Notes: generated by a model not told the origin, from the sequence alone. Counted from the stretch's first letter, positions 42,997-53,004 are shown. The stretch: 64,000 bases of DNA from CAYTGM01 sp964437365 (GCA_964437365.1 CAYTGM010000013.1:62001-126000), one strand, 5' to 3'. Numbers and translations: made by a program.

Positions 42997-44226
42997 TCAC
43001 TTCACCAGATTCGGAATATCGAAGAGAGGAAGATAAAGCGCCACAACGATGGTACCTACGATGAGACCAAGAGCAACGATGAGAATCGGCTCAAGAATCG
43101 ACGTCAGCGCGTTGACGGTGTCATCCACTTCTCGTTCATAGGCCTCAGCAACCTTGTTCAACATCAAATCAATGGCCCCCGTTTCTTCACCAACAGCAAC
43201 CATGTGGATAACAAGAGGCGGGAATACTGGGCATTTCCCAAGAGGTTCATGAATCGTGTCACCATCTTTAACGGAGGAATAAACCTTATCCATAGCACGG
43301 GCTATTACTTCATTCCCTGAAGTATCACGCACGATATCGAGTGCCTGTAGAATTGGCACACCCGAATGGATCAGTGTTGATAGTGTCCCTGCAAATCGCA
43401 CAATGGCAATCTTCTTGAGAAGGGGCCCAAAGACAGGAACTTTGAGTTTCATCACATCGAAGACATACTTTCCTTCTTTGGTCTGATTGATTTTACGGAA
43501 AATAATGTATATCACGATCAATCCGAGGATCACCCATGGAGACCTGTATAGAAGAATGTTCGAAGCCAATACGAGCTGCTGGGTAAGCCATGGGAGCTCT
43601 GCACCCATCTGCTGGAAAATATCAACAAACCGGGGGACAATTTTGATCATTATAAAAGCCACAATGCCGGCAGCAAGAAGAGCCACAACGAGTGGATACA
43701 TCATGGCAGACTTAACTTTACCTTTAAGAGCCTGACGCTTCTCAAGGAACTCTGCGATCTTATTCAGCACCGCCTCAAGCACACCACCGATCTCACCTGC
43801 TCGCACCATGTTGACGTAAAGATTATCAAATACTTTCGGATGGCGAGCGAGGGATTCAGAAAGTGAAGACCCTCCTTCGATGGATTTAATCATGTCATCG
43901 ATTTTCTCTTTGAAGATGGTCGACTCAACCTGATCTTTTAGAATAGAGAGGGAACGTATGATCGGTAACCCCGCATCAATCAGGGTTGCCAGTTGACGGG
44001 TGAAGGCCATGAGCATCCTTGAGGTGATTCGGTGGAAGATAATACGAATTCCCGGCATCGCCAAGAGGTCGGCCTGAGCCGCGCTACTTCTATACTGAGC
44101 CACCTTCAAAGGATAGTAACCCATACCTCTTAGTTTTTCGAGAATGATTTCTTCGCTAGTGGCTTCGATGACTCCGCGAACTTGTTTTCCACCACGATCC
44201 AATGCTTCGTATGCAAAATCGGGCAT
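42997..44226 (-). CDS. pilC: Type IV pilus / type II secretion platform protein PilC/GspF, copy 1
   Basis: A 409-residue inner-membrane protein on which the pilus assembly motor acts. An N-terminal cytoplasmic domain begins MPDFAYEALDRGGKQVRG. Two T2SF domains follow, the first with 'LATLIDAGLPIIRSLSIL' and 'NLYVNMVRAGEIGGVLEAV', the second with 'LSTLIHSGVPILQALDIV' and 'MVAVGEETGAIDLML', and three membrane helices. A near twin lies just upstream, differing at about 19 residues by eye. The ATG has 'aaggaagg' upstream. No pilB or pilT ATPase gene is in the window. Confidence 0.94.
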   Translation of the reverse strand: MPDFAYEALDRGGKQVRGVIEATSEEIILEKLRGMGYYPLKVAQYRSSAAQADLLAMPGIRIIFHRITSRMLMAFTRQLATLIDAGLPIIRSLSILKDQVESTIFKEKIDDMIKSIEGGSSLSESLARHPKVFDNLYVNMVRAGEIGGVLEAVLNKIAEFLEKRQALKGKVKSAMMYPLVVALLAAGIVAFIMIKIVPRFVDIFQQMGAELPWLTQQLVLASNILLYRSPWVILGLIVIYIIFRKINQTKEGKYVFDVMKLKVPVFGPLLKKIAIVRFAGTLSTLIHSGVPILQALDIVRDTSGNEVIARAMDKVYSSVKDGDTIHEPLGKCPVFPPLVIHMVAVGEETGAIDLMLNKVAEAYEREVDDTVNALTSILEPILIVALGLIVGTIVVALYLPLFDIPNLVK

Positions 44227-44484
44227 AGCTTCCTTCCTTCTGGTGCAGGCATCCGGTAGAACGAATCCAGCACCCCAAAACTTTCGTAGATAGTCACACG
44301 ATCACTTTGTGCTATCATGGCTCCATTGATATACAGACACCCCTCGGTGAGATTCTCTCAAGAATCCTTCACAGAAGATAAACAGGAGTGAATGTGCGAG
44401 GTTTAAAAAGAAAATCGGGAAGGCTATGTGAGAGAATTTTATTCCGCTTACATCGCCCTGGAGGGAGCTCTCCGCCTTATGTCC

Positions 44485-44646
44485 AAAGTGATCTTCAGAA
44501 GTCAGGATCAGATAGATGGTGAGCGAAAGGGGTGGACCTGTGTGCTGGAAAACGTAGTCAAAGTGGTGATATTTCGAGACTTTAAGGTGCCCAGAGCTAC
44601 TGCACGCAGTCAGCATATCATGGGCAGGACTTCTGAAAATCTCTCT
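44485..44646 (-). repeat. 162-bp dispersed element, copy 2 (inverted), within the pilC-pilC gap
   Basis: In minus orientation it aligns without gaps to 33041-33202 and 62586-62747. Its ends (agagagattttcagaagt and acttctgaagatcacttt) form a degenerate terminal inverted repeat. It is closer to copy 3 than to copy 1. The 539-base gap 44227-44765 holds this element, the old upstream region of pilC copy 1 and a terminator. Frames of about 100 residues on both strands across it look like by-products of the repeat. Confidence 0.8.
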
Positions 44647-44667
44647 AAGCTCAAGGCACTTGAGCCG

Positions 44668-44709
44668 CCTGAAAATGAAATCCGCCCCAGGAGTTTCTCC
44701 CGGGACGGA
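44668..44709 (-). terminator. Terminator downstream of pilC copy 2
   Basis: A GC-rich 13-bp stem with two G-U pairs on the minus strand (44681-44693 with 44697-44709, loop of three), followed on that strand by 'gatttcatttt'. It lies 57 bases after the pilC copy 2 stop and would separate the two pilC transcripts. Confidence 0.6.
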
Positions 44710-44765
44710 CGATAATTAATCGGTGCGTGATTCTGAATGGATGATTCGACGCTGTGCTGCTTTCT

Positions 44766-45995
44766 TTACTTCACCAGTTTTGGAATACTGAAGAGAGGCA
44801 GGTAAAGCGCGACGACGATGGTACCAACGATTACTCCAAGAACAACGATGAGAATCGGCTCGAGAATCGATGTGAGGGCGTTGACAGTGTCATCCACTTC
44901 CCGTTCATAGGCCTCAGCAACCTTGATCAGCATCAAGTCAATCGCACCTGTTTCTTCACCAACAGCAACCATGTGTATAACCAGTGGCGGAAAGACAGGG
45001 CATTTTCCGAGCGGCTCATGAATGGTATCACCATCTTTAACGGAGGAGTAGACTTTGTCCATGGCTCGAGCGATCACTTCATTACCTGAGGTATCGCGTA
45101 CAATGTCGAGGGCTTGCAGGATTGGAACACCTGAGTGAATCAGCGTTGAGAGGGTTCCCGCGAATCGTACAATCGCGATCTTTTTAAGAAGTGGTCCAAA
45201 AACAGGCACTTTCAGCTTCATCACATCGAAGACATACTTACCCTCTTTAGTCTGATTGATTTTACGGAAAATGATGTATATCACAATGAGCCCAAGGATA
45301 ACCCAGGGAGCTCTGTATAGAAGGATATTCGAAGCCAGTACAAGCTGTTGTGTCAGCCAGGGAAGCTCTGCGCCCATCTGCTGGAAAATATCGACAAACT
45401 TAGGAACGATCTTGATCAAGATAAAAGCCACAATACCTGCAGCGAGAAGAGCCACAACAAGTGGATACATCATGGCAGACTTAACTTTACCCTTCAGGGC
45501 CTGACGCTTCTCAAGGAATTCGGCGATCTTATTCAATACGGCTTCAAGTACACCGCCAATCTCACCGGCTCGCACCATGTTCACATAAAGGTTATCAAAT
45601 ACCTTGGGGTGGCGAGCGAGGGCTTCCGACAACGAAGTGCCTCCCTCAATCGACTTGATCATATCATCAATCTTTTCTTTGAAGATCGTTGACTCAACCT
45701 GATCCTTTAGAATGGAGAGAGAGCGGATAATGGGAAGACCAGCATCAATCAGTGTTGCCAGCTGACGGGTAAAGGCCATGAGCATTCTGGAGGTGATTCG
45801 GTGGAAGATAATACGCAAACCCGGCATAGCCAAAAGGTCGGCGTTAGCAGCGCTTTTCTTATGTTGAATGACCTTGAGTGGATAGTACCCCATCCCTCTT
45901 AGTTTTTCGACAATGATTTCTTCGTTAGCGGCTTCGATGACACCGCGAACCTGTTTACCACCACGGTCGAGGGCTTCGTATGCAAAATCGGGCAT
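44766..45995 (-). CDS. pilC: Type IV pilus / type II secretion platform protein PilC/GspF, copy 2
   Basis: 409 residues, the same length as copy 1 and about 95 percent identical by eye. The differences are clustered in the first 60 residues (23-60) and at the very C-terminus. Codons differ at many silent positions, so the duplication is not fresh and both copies appear to be kept under selection. An in-frame ATG at 46127 exists, but the family start MPDFAYEAL at 45995 has 'aaggaagg' directly upstream. The 100 bases before the start also resemble those before copy 1, so the duplicated block is about 1.3 kb. Confidence 0.94.
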   Translation of the reverse strand: MPDFAYEALDRGGKQVRGVIEAANEEIIVEKLRGMGYYPLKVIQHKKSAANADLLAMPGLRIIFHRITSRMLMAFTRQLATLIDAGLPIIRSLSILKDQVESTIFKEKIDDMIKSIEGGTSLSEALARHPKVFDNLYVNMVRAGEIGGVLEAVLNKIAEFLEKRQALKGKVKSAMMYPLVVALLAAGIVAFILIKIVPKFVDIFQQMGAELPWLTQQLVLASNILLYRAPWVILGLIVIYIIFRKINQTKEGKYVFDVMKLKVPVFGPLLKKIAIVRFAGTLSTLIHSGVPILQALDIVRDTSGNEVIARAMDKVYSSVKDGDTIHEPLGKCPVFPPLVIHMVAVGEETGAIDLMLIKVAEAYEREVDDTVNALTSILEPILIVVLGVIVGTIVVALYLPLFSIPKLVK

Positions 45996-46205
45996 TTTTT
46001 CCTTCCTTCTCGTGGAGACTACTATCTGGTTGAGTTCTCCACCCCAAGAAATTCGTTGATAACCACCTGATCTGTCAAGGGCATCATGACTCCGTTCATA
46101 GATGGTCACCGATTTCCGACCTGTCACAAAAAACTGATTAATAATGCTTTACGGCAGGCTTGGGGCCGCTAATTTCCTCTCATAACGATTAGGAGTAAGA
46201 CTTTT

Positions 46206-46589
46206 TTGCAGCTTAAAGATAAACAAATACTTGTTATTGGGGATCGGGTCCTCATTAAGCCGGATGATTCAGAAGAAAAAACGAAGGTCGGACTTTATCT
46301 ACCTCAGACAGTGATAGAAAACCAGCCCGTGCAATCGGGGACGATTCTTGAGATCGGACCGGGGATCGCCTATCCGAATATGAAACAGGAATCAGACGCG
46401 GATGAGCCTTGGAAAAGGGCAAAGAACTCACCCGTGGGCTTCATACCTGTGCAGGCTGAAGTTGGCGACAGAGCACTTTTCCTGAAGAAGGAAGCTATTG
46501 AGGTAAGGTACCTCGGGGATACCTTCCTCATTGTTCCACAATCAGCGATACTTCTCTTGATCAGGGATACTGATTCTCCTATGTCCTGA
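46206..46589 (+). CDS. GroES-like co-chaperonin family protein
   Basis: 127 residues with a Cpn10 fold: 'VIGDRVLIKPDDSEEKTKVG' and 'QSGTILEIGPG' at the front, 'VGDRALFLKKEAIEVRYLGD' and 'FLIVPQSAILLLIRD' at the end. Between them is an insert of about 25 residues containing DEPWKRAKNSP, the style of a non-canonical GroES family known from Bacteroidetes-type genomes. No groEL follows. The start is TTG with 'taggag' 11 bases upstream; no ATG fits. It may cap a chaperonin encoded elsewhere or have a separate role. Confidence 0.85.
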   Translation: MQLKDKQILVIGDRVLIKPDDSEEKTKVGLYLPQTVIENQPVQSGTILEIGPGIAYPNMKQESDADEPWKRAKNSPVGFIPVQAEVGDRALFLKKEAIEVRYLGDTFLIVPQSAILLLIRDTDSPMS

Positions 46590-46664
46590 TTGTGACGGAT
46601 TAAATAGAGTTTCTCGGTGTTTTACGAATAAACCCCAAAGACTGATCACTTACGGAGAAAAGAG

Positions 46665-47234
46665 ATGCCCAGACCACCCATTCTCGAAAAGCTGGACTAC
46701 AAGAAAGTCTTCGATACCGGCGTCGGCTATAAAGATTGGCTGAAGAAAGCCGAAAGCCCGGATACTGTAAAGAAAATGGAGGAGCTCAAAGGAAGACTTG
46801 AGCTGGAAAACGCTGAGGTTTCACTACTGAAAAGTATCAGCCGTAATATATACATAATTGCCATAGCGGAGGACTGGTGCGGAGATGTGCATAGACATGT
46901 TCCTGTCCTTGAGGCTCTTGCTTCCCAAAGTAAAAAAATTCAAGTCCGGTATCTAATGAGAGAAGACAACCCGAGAGTCTTCGAGCGATTTCTTACCAAT
47001 GGCGGAGAAGCAATCCCCAAGTTCATCTTTTTCAATGACCAGTTTGTAGAATGTGGTCATTTCGGTCCTATGCCGCTTCCACTTAAGAAAATCATCTCCA
47101 GAGGGAAAGCAGCAGGTGACGTAGGTGCGGCTCGTAAGAGAGTCGGTGGTTACTATGAAGCAGACCCTCAATGTATGGAAACTCGCGCCGAACTGCTTGA
47201 TTTAATATTAACTGCAAGTGCAACCCAGCCGTAA
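46665..47234 (+). CDS. Thioredoxin-like family protein (single-cysteine active site)
   Basis: A 189-residue cytosolic protein resembling the Thioredoxin_9 family: 'IYIIAIAEDWCGDVHRHVPV' has the thioredoxin position occupied by W-C-G-D, so only the first cysteine of the CxxC is present. It is followed by 'YLMREDNPRVFERFLTNGGE' and the cis-proline region 'AIPKFIFFNDQF'. With one cysteine it cannot form a disulfide by itself and may use another thiol. Shine-Dalgarno 'ggag' lies before the ATG. It is not obviously in an operon. Confidence 0.87.
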   Translation: MPRPPILEKLDYKKVFDTGVGYKDWLKKAESPDTVKKMEELKGRLELENAEVSLLKSISRNIYIIAIAEDWCGDVHRHVPVLEALASQSKKIQVRYLMREDNPRVFERFLTNGGEAIPKFIFFNDQFVECGHFGPMPLPLKKIISRGKAAGDVGAARKRVGGYYEADPQCMETRAELLDLILTASATQP

Positions 47235-47301
47235 TTGTCAGACTGTTTGTCGTGACAAATCAGAACGATAAAGTTCGTGATGATTGGGGAGAGGGAGGGA
47301 G

Positions 47302-48045
47302 CTACTTCAACTGAGAGAGATATAACCTTCTCTCTCTATTACCAAAATACTTCGTCGCGTTTCTCAGTGATTCATGCGAGAAATTCTTAATAGATTTCTC
47401 TAAGATGGACTGTACAAAACCTTTGTCGTGCCTCGAAACCTCTCGAAGAACCCACCCCACAGCCGTCTTTGCAAACCTCTCATCCCTCAGGATAAGGTCA
47501 CTGGCACACTTTCTAATGAGAGGGTAATACTGTCTTTGATCGGAGACACTGGCGAAAGGAACGAGTGAGGCTCTGGCGCACCAGAGGTCTTGCTGGGATC
47601 TCCACGTGGCCAACTCGAGAGCCACTGGCATCCCATGAGCCTTGAGTAACTCACCCAAAACTTTCATGCAAAACCAGTCACACAAGTTCCAGTCGTAAAG
47701 GTACCCTTCCATGAACAGATCTTTAAAATAAGACAGTTCGACTTTTGAGTTCGTCGAACGGCCAGCTTTCATGATGTCCTGATAGAGAATCATCCCAGCT
47801 AGTTTCTCTTCTGTGTAATCCTTCTGGATAAGATGAATCATCAGGGAAAGTTGGGAAGGACGATCAAGATCGTGGAGGTCCAGTTCCTTACTGATCTCAC
47901 GAACAATTTTCCTGATTTGTTCCATGGGAACTCCGAGAAAGGGGGCCCCGTTCTTTACGTAGTTTTCCCACCAGGCTCGTTTTTCAGGATGGGCCAACTG
48001 GCTCAGCCTGGAATTAACTAATTGGATCACCTCTTTTTCTTTCAT
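47302..48045 (-). CDS. AlkD-like DNA alkylation repair protein
   Basis: 247 residues built of HEAT-like helices, with AlkD landmarks 'YLYDWNLCDWFCMKVLG', 'LWCARASLVPFASVSDQR', 'RFAKTAVGWVLREVSRHDKG' and 'HESLRNATKYF'. AlkD glycosylases remove bulky or positively charged alkyl bases. I place the start at 48045, where the family fold begins; an in-frame ATG 45 bases earlier cannot be excluded. The gene is isolated and reads away from the large secreted protein gene. Confidence 0.85.
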   Translation of the reverse strand: MKEKEVIQLVNSRLSQLAHPEKRAWWENYVKNGAPFLGVPMEQIRKIVREISKELDLHDLDRPSQLSLMIHLIQKDYTEEKLAGMILYQDIMKAGRSTNSKVELSYFKDLFMEGYLYDWNLCDWFCMKVLGELLKAHGMPVALELATWRSQQDLWCARASLVPFASVSDQRQYYPLIRKCASDLILRDERFAKTAVGWVLREVSRHDKGFVQSILEKSIKNFSHESLRNATKYFGNRERRLYLSQLK

Positions 48046-48129
48046 CCCCGTTTTCGCCTCTTGGAATTGTCGTCTTGACTCAAGAGGCATACATTTTTCA
48101 CTCTTTTACAATCCAAAACTCGAGGAATC

Positions 48130-51100
48130 ATGATGAATCAAAACCTGCCTGCCCTGCTGATAATCAGCAGTACCCTTCTTTGCTCACTCGTTCCGGGTAG
48201 GATCGGAGCAACTATTACTCAGGAAATGGATGGTTCTACGCTGAGAATCGATATTGATTCAAGTGAGGCAGCCGTTATTTCTTCAGTTGGAGGGAACGTA
48301 AAGATAAATGGGGGAGACCCAGATAATGGTGTCTACCCATCATCCAAAGTTCAGTTTATTGAAATCATCTGCAAAGGATTCTTCAACAATACTCTCAACC
48401 TTTCTTCAGTAAATGAAACAGACTTTCCTGAAATGATTTCAACAATAATACAGGCGGGCCCTGGGAATGATACAATTATAGGATCACAATTTGACGACGA
48501 CATAGAAGGTGGTGAGGGCCTTGATGTGATATCGGGCAACCAGGGAGATGATACGATGAAGGGGGGAATGGACTCTGATCGATACGACCTTGACGATAAC
48601 TGGGGCAGAGATCAGATCGAAGACCCCGCAGGCAATGGAGTCGGAGACAACATTCGATTTATCGGCACGACAGAAGAAATTGAAGTTGAGATAGGCTCAG
48701 GTGGAGTTGGCGCTGTTGGCGCCGGGGATTCATTGAAAGCGATAGGTGAATTCGAACTTCTGGATACGGGAGACCATCCAGCTCGAATTGTCTTCTCCGG
48801 ATCTGGTGTAACTTTCCCAGGTGATCTTGATGGTGGGGATGGCTATACGATTCTCGACTATTCTGCGTGGACATCAAATGTCACCGTGAATCTGGCCTCA
48901 AATTCGGGAACCGCATTTTCCTCGATCGCGAATATTGAGGAGGTAATTGGATCATCTGCCGGCGATTCTTTAACAGCCAGAGCCGATGACACGATTTTAC
49001 GAGGGGGACCGGGAGATGATTTTCTCGAAGGCGTCTCAGGGTTGACCAGCCTGTTCGGGGAAGGAGATAATGACACACTCGTCCCTGGAAGTGGTACAAC
49101 TACGATGAACGGAGGCCCTGGTTCAGACACCTATGAACTTAGCGGTACTACGAGCAGCCTCGGAACAGTTATTATTGATGAAGTTGGTGGTTGTATAGAT
49201 CAGGACCTGGTCGATGTATCAGGAATGACCGAACCGTTTCTTTACATTGATTTAGCTCAGGTAAGTCGCAGGGACACTCGCGGGCTCCCTTCCATCAATC
49301 TGACCTTCACATCAGACACCGGCGTTGAAAACATCCTGGGTTCCCCCTTTGGAGACACTTTAAGAGGAAACAGCTGCAACAATATCATAAACGGCAATAC
49401 CGAGGATGACTTTCTCGAAGGACGTGGGGGCGATGATACTTATGTCATAATTGACGGAGGCTCTACTGATACGATCTCTGAACTGGATAGTGAAGGAACA
49501 GACACCGTTGATGCCTCGATGGTCACAGTGGACTTGAATTGGACAATTACAGCGGCGGAGCTGAGTATGATCGCTGATGGCGTGGTAGCGGCCAGAGGTT
49601 CTTCAGGTCCTGAGCCAGGCTTCGATCTTATAAATGGAGAAGAGTCCATCGAATGGCTGATTGGAGGAAGTGAGAAGGATCGGTTCATTCTCGATGAGGA
49701 GAGGCCACTTTCTTTTGTTTCGGGTGGTGACGGGTTTGACACCTTGGATTATTCCAACAAAACATCATTCGTGGACGTCTCACTTTTTAAAGGGACAACA
49801 ACTTCAATCACAGCTATACAAGAGATAGAAAATGTTTTGGGAACTATATACAATGACTTCATTAATGGAGATGAGAACAGGAATTCCTTGGCAGGACTAA
49901 CGGGGAATGACTTCATCAATGGATTGCGCGGCAATGACACACTGTCAGGAGGACCGGGAAGCGATACCTACATATTTGATGACTCCTCGGGATCTTTGGG
50001 CACCGATTCCATCGAAGAACCAGATTCCTGCGTAGACGTGGATGTGCTGGACTTCTCTGATTTCTCTGCACCGATACAAATTGATATCGCAGATGATAGT
50101 CTCCAGCCGGTTGGAGAAACGGTGGCCCGGGGCTTCTCTGAGAACCTTCTTATCAACCTCTCTTCAACGACTGGGATCGAAAACATAATTGGAACAAATC
50201 AGGGAGATATTATTCTGGGAAACAGTTGTGCCAACCACCTGCAGGGGCTCGACGGTGATGATTCGATCAGAGGGTTCGCAGAAAATGACACTCTTGAAGG
50301 TGGAGACGGCAATGACAGTATGAGAGGCGACAATGGCGACGACACCTATCTCTTTAAAAAGGCCTTTTCCTCACAGCAGGATACAATCAGTGAACTTCCG
50401 GGAGAAGGAAGAGATCTACTAAAATGGGAGAATGTTGATCAAACAGACCCCATCACTGTTGACCTGAGGGCTGAACTTCAAATTGCCTCGCATATCAATA
50501 GAACGGTCGTGACAGGCGAATCTGACATGTCCGCAAACTTTGAAGATGTGATGACAGCCGAAGGTAACGACTTGATCACAGGAAATGCGGCTATCAACAC
50601 GCTTGAAGGAGGTCCCGGAGATGATAGCTATATTTTCTATTCCGGGTTTGGCTTTAACACCATCGTTGAAAACAAGGCTGGAGGTTTCGACACTCTTGAT
50701 TTCAGCAACTCTCCGAATGGTATCGATATATACCTGGATGAAACTTTTTCGGCAAGAGAAACAGCTTCATCGCTTGGCGCGAAAGGCCTTAGTGTTACGT
50801 CGGAAGTTGGATCTGAAAACATGGAGGTAGAAAGGTTTATAGGATCAGAAGGTTCAACAACAGCGATCGTTAATTACCTGTCTGGTGGATTCAGACTTCC
50901 CGAAGAGTTAGAATTTAACTTCAACAACACGAGCGATATTCTTCTGTTGCAGCAGGATCACCAGACCACAGCAAGTCTAACGTATAGCTCACAGACCGAA
51001 GTTGAGATATTGATGAATAACATGGAGGGAGACATGTTGGAAAAGGGTGTCAGCAGTAATAATAAATCGCTGAGAGTAATGAACCCATCAGAACTTGTCA

Positions 51101-53004
51101 TCAACTCGCTTCCCGAACTACATATTAAGTCGATGCCTTCCACAGGCAACTATGAACTGAGAGAAGGATCTTCAAATGGAGGCATGGTACTCAGAGACAC
51201 ACTGGAAGGAACGTTCCCAATCTATATGAATGATATTGGAAACTTAAGTTTCGAGAGTAGCGGACTGCCTCCGAATATGTTAAATCTGGATATAGTTGCG
51301 GCTTCTGATCCGATAGATGGAGAAGGGGCATCGTTTACAGCTGTAGAACTCAATTTTAGAAATTATAGCAACCAGCCATCTGAAAAACGAGAACTCAAAG
51401 GTGGTGGTGGTTCATCAGTTTCAAGAGGAACGGTGGTTAAAGAAGTGGAACCGAATAACACTCAGGTAAATGCGGCAGGTCTGAACATCTTCCAGGTCGG
51501 CAAAGGCACACTTCCTGATGGCGACCAGGATGTTTACTTTTCAAACCCCACACCTGTCACTTCATTCCTGTTTGCATTACTTGACACTTCCTCATCAGCT
51601 TCAGGAAAGGACGCGTTTCTAACCATTTCAACTGAGGACACGACAATCGTCGCCACAGATGATGAGAGCGGCCCGGGAGACAGTCCAGCGATAGCAGGGC
51701 TTGAATTTAATAGTGCATTAGAGGGGAGTGTCTACATGACAGCGTCTCTGGACACCGCCCAGCTTGCCGACCCAGTTGATAACTATACGCTGTACTATGC
51801 TCTCATGCCTCAAGATCGACTAAAGATAGAAGCGGAGCCAAACAATCTACAAATTAACGCTCAGCAGATCATTCCCTATAAGCTCCCTTACACCGCAATG
51901 TCTCTTTCTGCAAATGCGCGGGGTTCAGTCGATACGGACCTCTTTGGTGATCTGATCCAAGGGGAGTTACCGACCGGAGACAGTGATGTGGATTACTACT
52001 TTTTCTATGCCAGGGCTGGTACAGACATCGTCGCGATTGTCGATGAAGACCCGGATGGAGATAATCTACTGATAGACACAGATATACGCATACTTGACTT
52101 ATCATGGCAAGAGTTGGCCGTTGGAGATAACAAGAGCTCTAACAAAACAAACGCGGCTGGTCCTGTCTATCGCCTTGAAGAAACATCCCTCTATTATATC
52201 GAAGTGAACAGAGGTGAGTTTTCCGTAGATGGTGAAGATGAATACAGGCTAATGGTCATGACTTTAGAGTCAGGCATTCCATTGGAATCTATCCACGTAG
52301 ACGGTGAGATCATTGCTCATGATGTTTCTGTATCTTCCACTTTTGGCTCCTCGCTTGGAACTGAATTCAGCCTGAAAAGTAGCACGATCGAAGACAGCCT
52401 CGAAATATCAGGGACCGATGAGGACGACACCTTTGATATTATGCCTGGAATGATCGGCACCTCAGGCCGAATCAGCACATTCAGTTTTGATGAAAGCATC
52501 GACAGTATCGCTATCAATTCGCTTGGTGGTGACGATTCATTCACAGCCAAACCTCATGGCCCAATGCCCATGTCTATCAATGGTTCAAACGAACTTCTTG
52601 CGGACAGCCTTGTCTATGATGCGATGAATCTGAGTGTCAGTGAGACGATCCTGGGTCCGTCCTCTGGACGAATAAATACATCTGGAAATGGGACCTTTGA
52701 ATATACATCGATCGAGGACTATAACCTGATCAATCCTGGCGTGGGAACTCCAACGCCTTCTCCCACTCCCTCCCCCTCGCCTACTCCGACAGCCACGGCC
52801 TCTCCTACAGTAACTCCTGTGGGAACTTCCACGCCGACGCCCTCTCCAAGCCCAACTGTGACAGCAACGCCAACACCGACGGTGACTCCCCCACCTGGGA
52901 ACAACATCATTGGGATTCTTATTGGTCTGGTAGCGTCGGACTTTCCCTCAGATGACAGAAATAGCGACGGGGTCATCGATGCAGCCGATATTCTTACAGA
53001 TTAA
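48130..53004 (+). CDS. Giant secreted RTX-type calcium-binding protein with PPC domains and dockerin-like tail
   Basis: A 1,624-residue exported protein with a signal peptide of about 27 residues. Several clusters of RTX-like nonapeptides (for example GGPGDDFLEG, GNDTLSGGPGSDTY, DGDDSIRGFAENDTLEGG) lie between about 110 and 850, alternating with beta-rich segments. Two pre-peptidase C-terminal (PPC)-like domains start at 'EVEPNN' (~1104) and 'EAEPNN' (~1235). A Pro/Thr/Ser linker covers ~1538-1590. The last 16 residues hold one dockerin-type loop, DRNSDGVIDAAD (1609-1620). No protease or other enzymatic motif is visible. It is probably a calcium-stabilised surface or matrix protein, with the short tail acting as a sorting or docking signal. 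Confidence 0.85.
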   Translation: MMNQNLPALLIISSTLLCSLVPGRIGATITQEMDGSTLRIDIDSSEAAVISSVGGNVKINGGDPDNGVYPSSKVQFIEIICKGFFNNTLNLSSVNETDFPEMISTIIQAGPGNDTIIGSQFDDDIEGGEGLDVISGNQGDDTMKGGMDSDRYDLDDNWGRDQIEDPAGNGVGDNIRFIGTTEEIEVEIGSGGVGAVGAGDSLKAIGEFELLDTGDHPARIVFSGSGVTFPGDLDGGDGYTILDYSAWTSNVTVNLASNSGTAFSSIANIEEVIGSSAGDSLTARADDTILRGGPGDDFLEGVSGLTSLFGEGDNDTLVPGSGTTTMNGGPGSDTYELSGTTSSLGTVIIDEVGGCIDQDLVDVSGMTEPFLYIDLAQVSRRDTRGLPSINLTFTSDTGVENILGSPFGDTLRGNSCNNIINGNTEDDFLEGRGGDDTYVIIDGGSTDTISELDSEGTDTVDASMVTVDLNWTITAAELSMIADGVVAARGSSGPEPGFDLINGEESIEWLIGGSEKDRFILDEERPLSFVSGGDGFDTLDYSNKTSFVDVSLFKGTTTSITAIQEIENVLGTIYNDFINGDENRNSLAGLTGNDFINGLRGNDTLSGGPGSDTYIFDDSSGSLGTDSIEEPDSCVDVDVLDFSDFSAPIQIDIADDSLQPVGETVARGFSENLLINLSSTTGIENIIGTNQGDIILGNSCANHLQGLDGDDSIRGFAENDTLEGGDGNDSMRGDNGDDTYLFKKAFSSQQDTISELPGEGRDLLKWENVDQTDPITVDLRAELQIASHINRTVVTGESDMSANFEDVMTAEGNDLITGNAAINTLEGGPGDDSYIFYSGFGFNTIVENKAGGFDTLDFSNSPNGIDIYLDETFSARETASSLGAKGLSVTSEVGSENMEVERFIGSEGSTTAIVNYLSGGFRLPEELEFNFNNTSDILLLQQDHQTTASLTYSSQTEVEILMNNMEGDMLEKGVSSNNKSLRVMNPSELVINSLPELHIKSMPSTGNYELREGSSNGGMVLRDTLEGTFPIYMNDIGNLSFESSGLPPNMLNLDIVAASDPIDGEGASFTAVELNFRNYSNQPSEKRELKGGGGSSVSRGTVVKEVEPNNTQVNAAGLNIFQVGKGTLPDGDQDVYFSNPTPVTSFLFALLDTSSSASGKDAFLTISTEDTTIVATDDESGPGDSPAIAGLEFNSALEGSVYMTASLDTAQLADPVDNYTLYYALMPQDRLKIEAEPNNLQINAQQIIPYKLPYTAMSLSANARGSVDTDLFGDLIQGELPTGDSDVDYYFFYARAGTDIVAIVDEDPDGDNLLIDTDIRILDLSWQELAVGDNKSSNKTNAAGPVYRLEETSLYYIEVNRGEFSVDGEDEYRLMVMTLESGIPLESIHVDGEIIAHDVSVSSTFGSSLGTEFSLKSSTIEDSLEISGTDEDDTFDIMPGMIGTSGRISTFSFDESIDSIAINSLGGDDSFTAKPHGPMPMSINGSNELLADSLVYDAMNLSVSETILGPSSGRINTSGNGTFEYTSIEDYNLINPGVGTPTPSPTPSPSPTPTATASPTVTPVGTSTPTPSPSPTVTATPTPTVTPPPGNNIIGILIGLVASDFPSDDRNSDGVIDAADILTD

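Noticed and set aside
44302..44715. Open frames on both strands between the pilC genes
   Set aside because: Both translate the 162-bp repeat and the old pilC upstream region; the matching frame in another copy contains stops.
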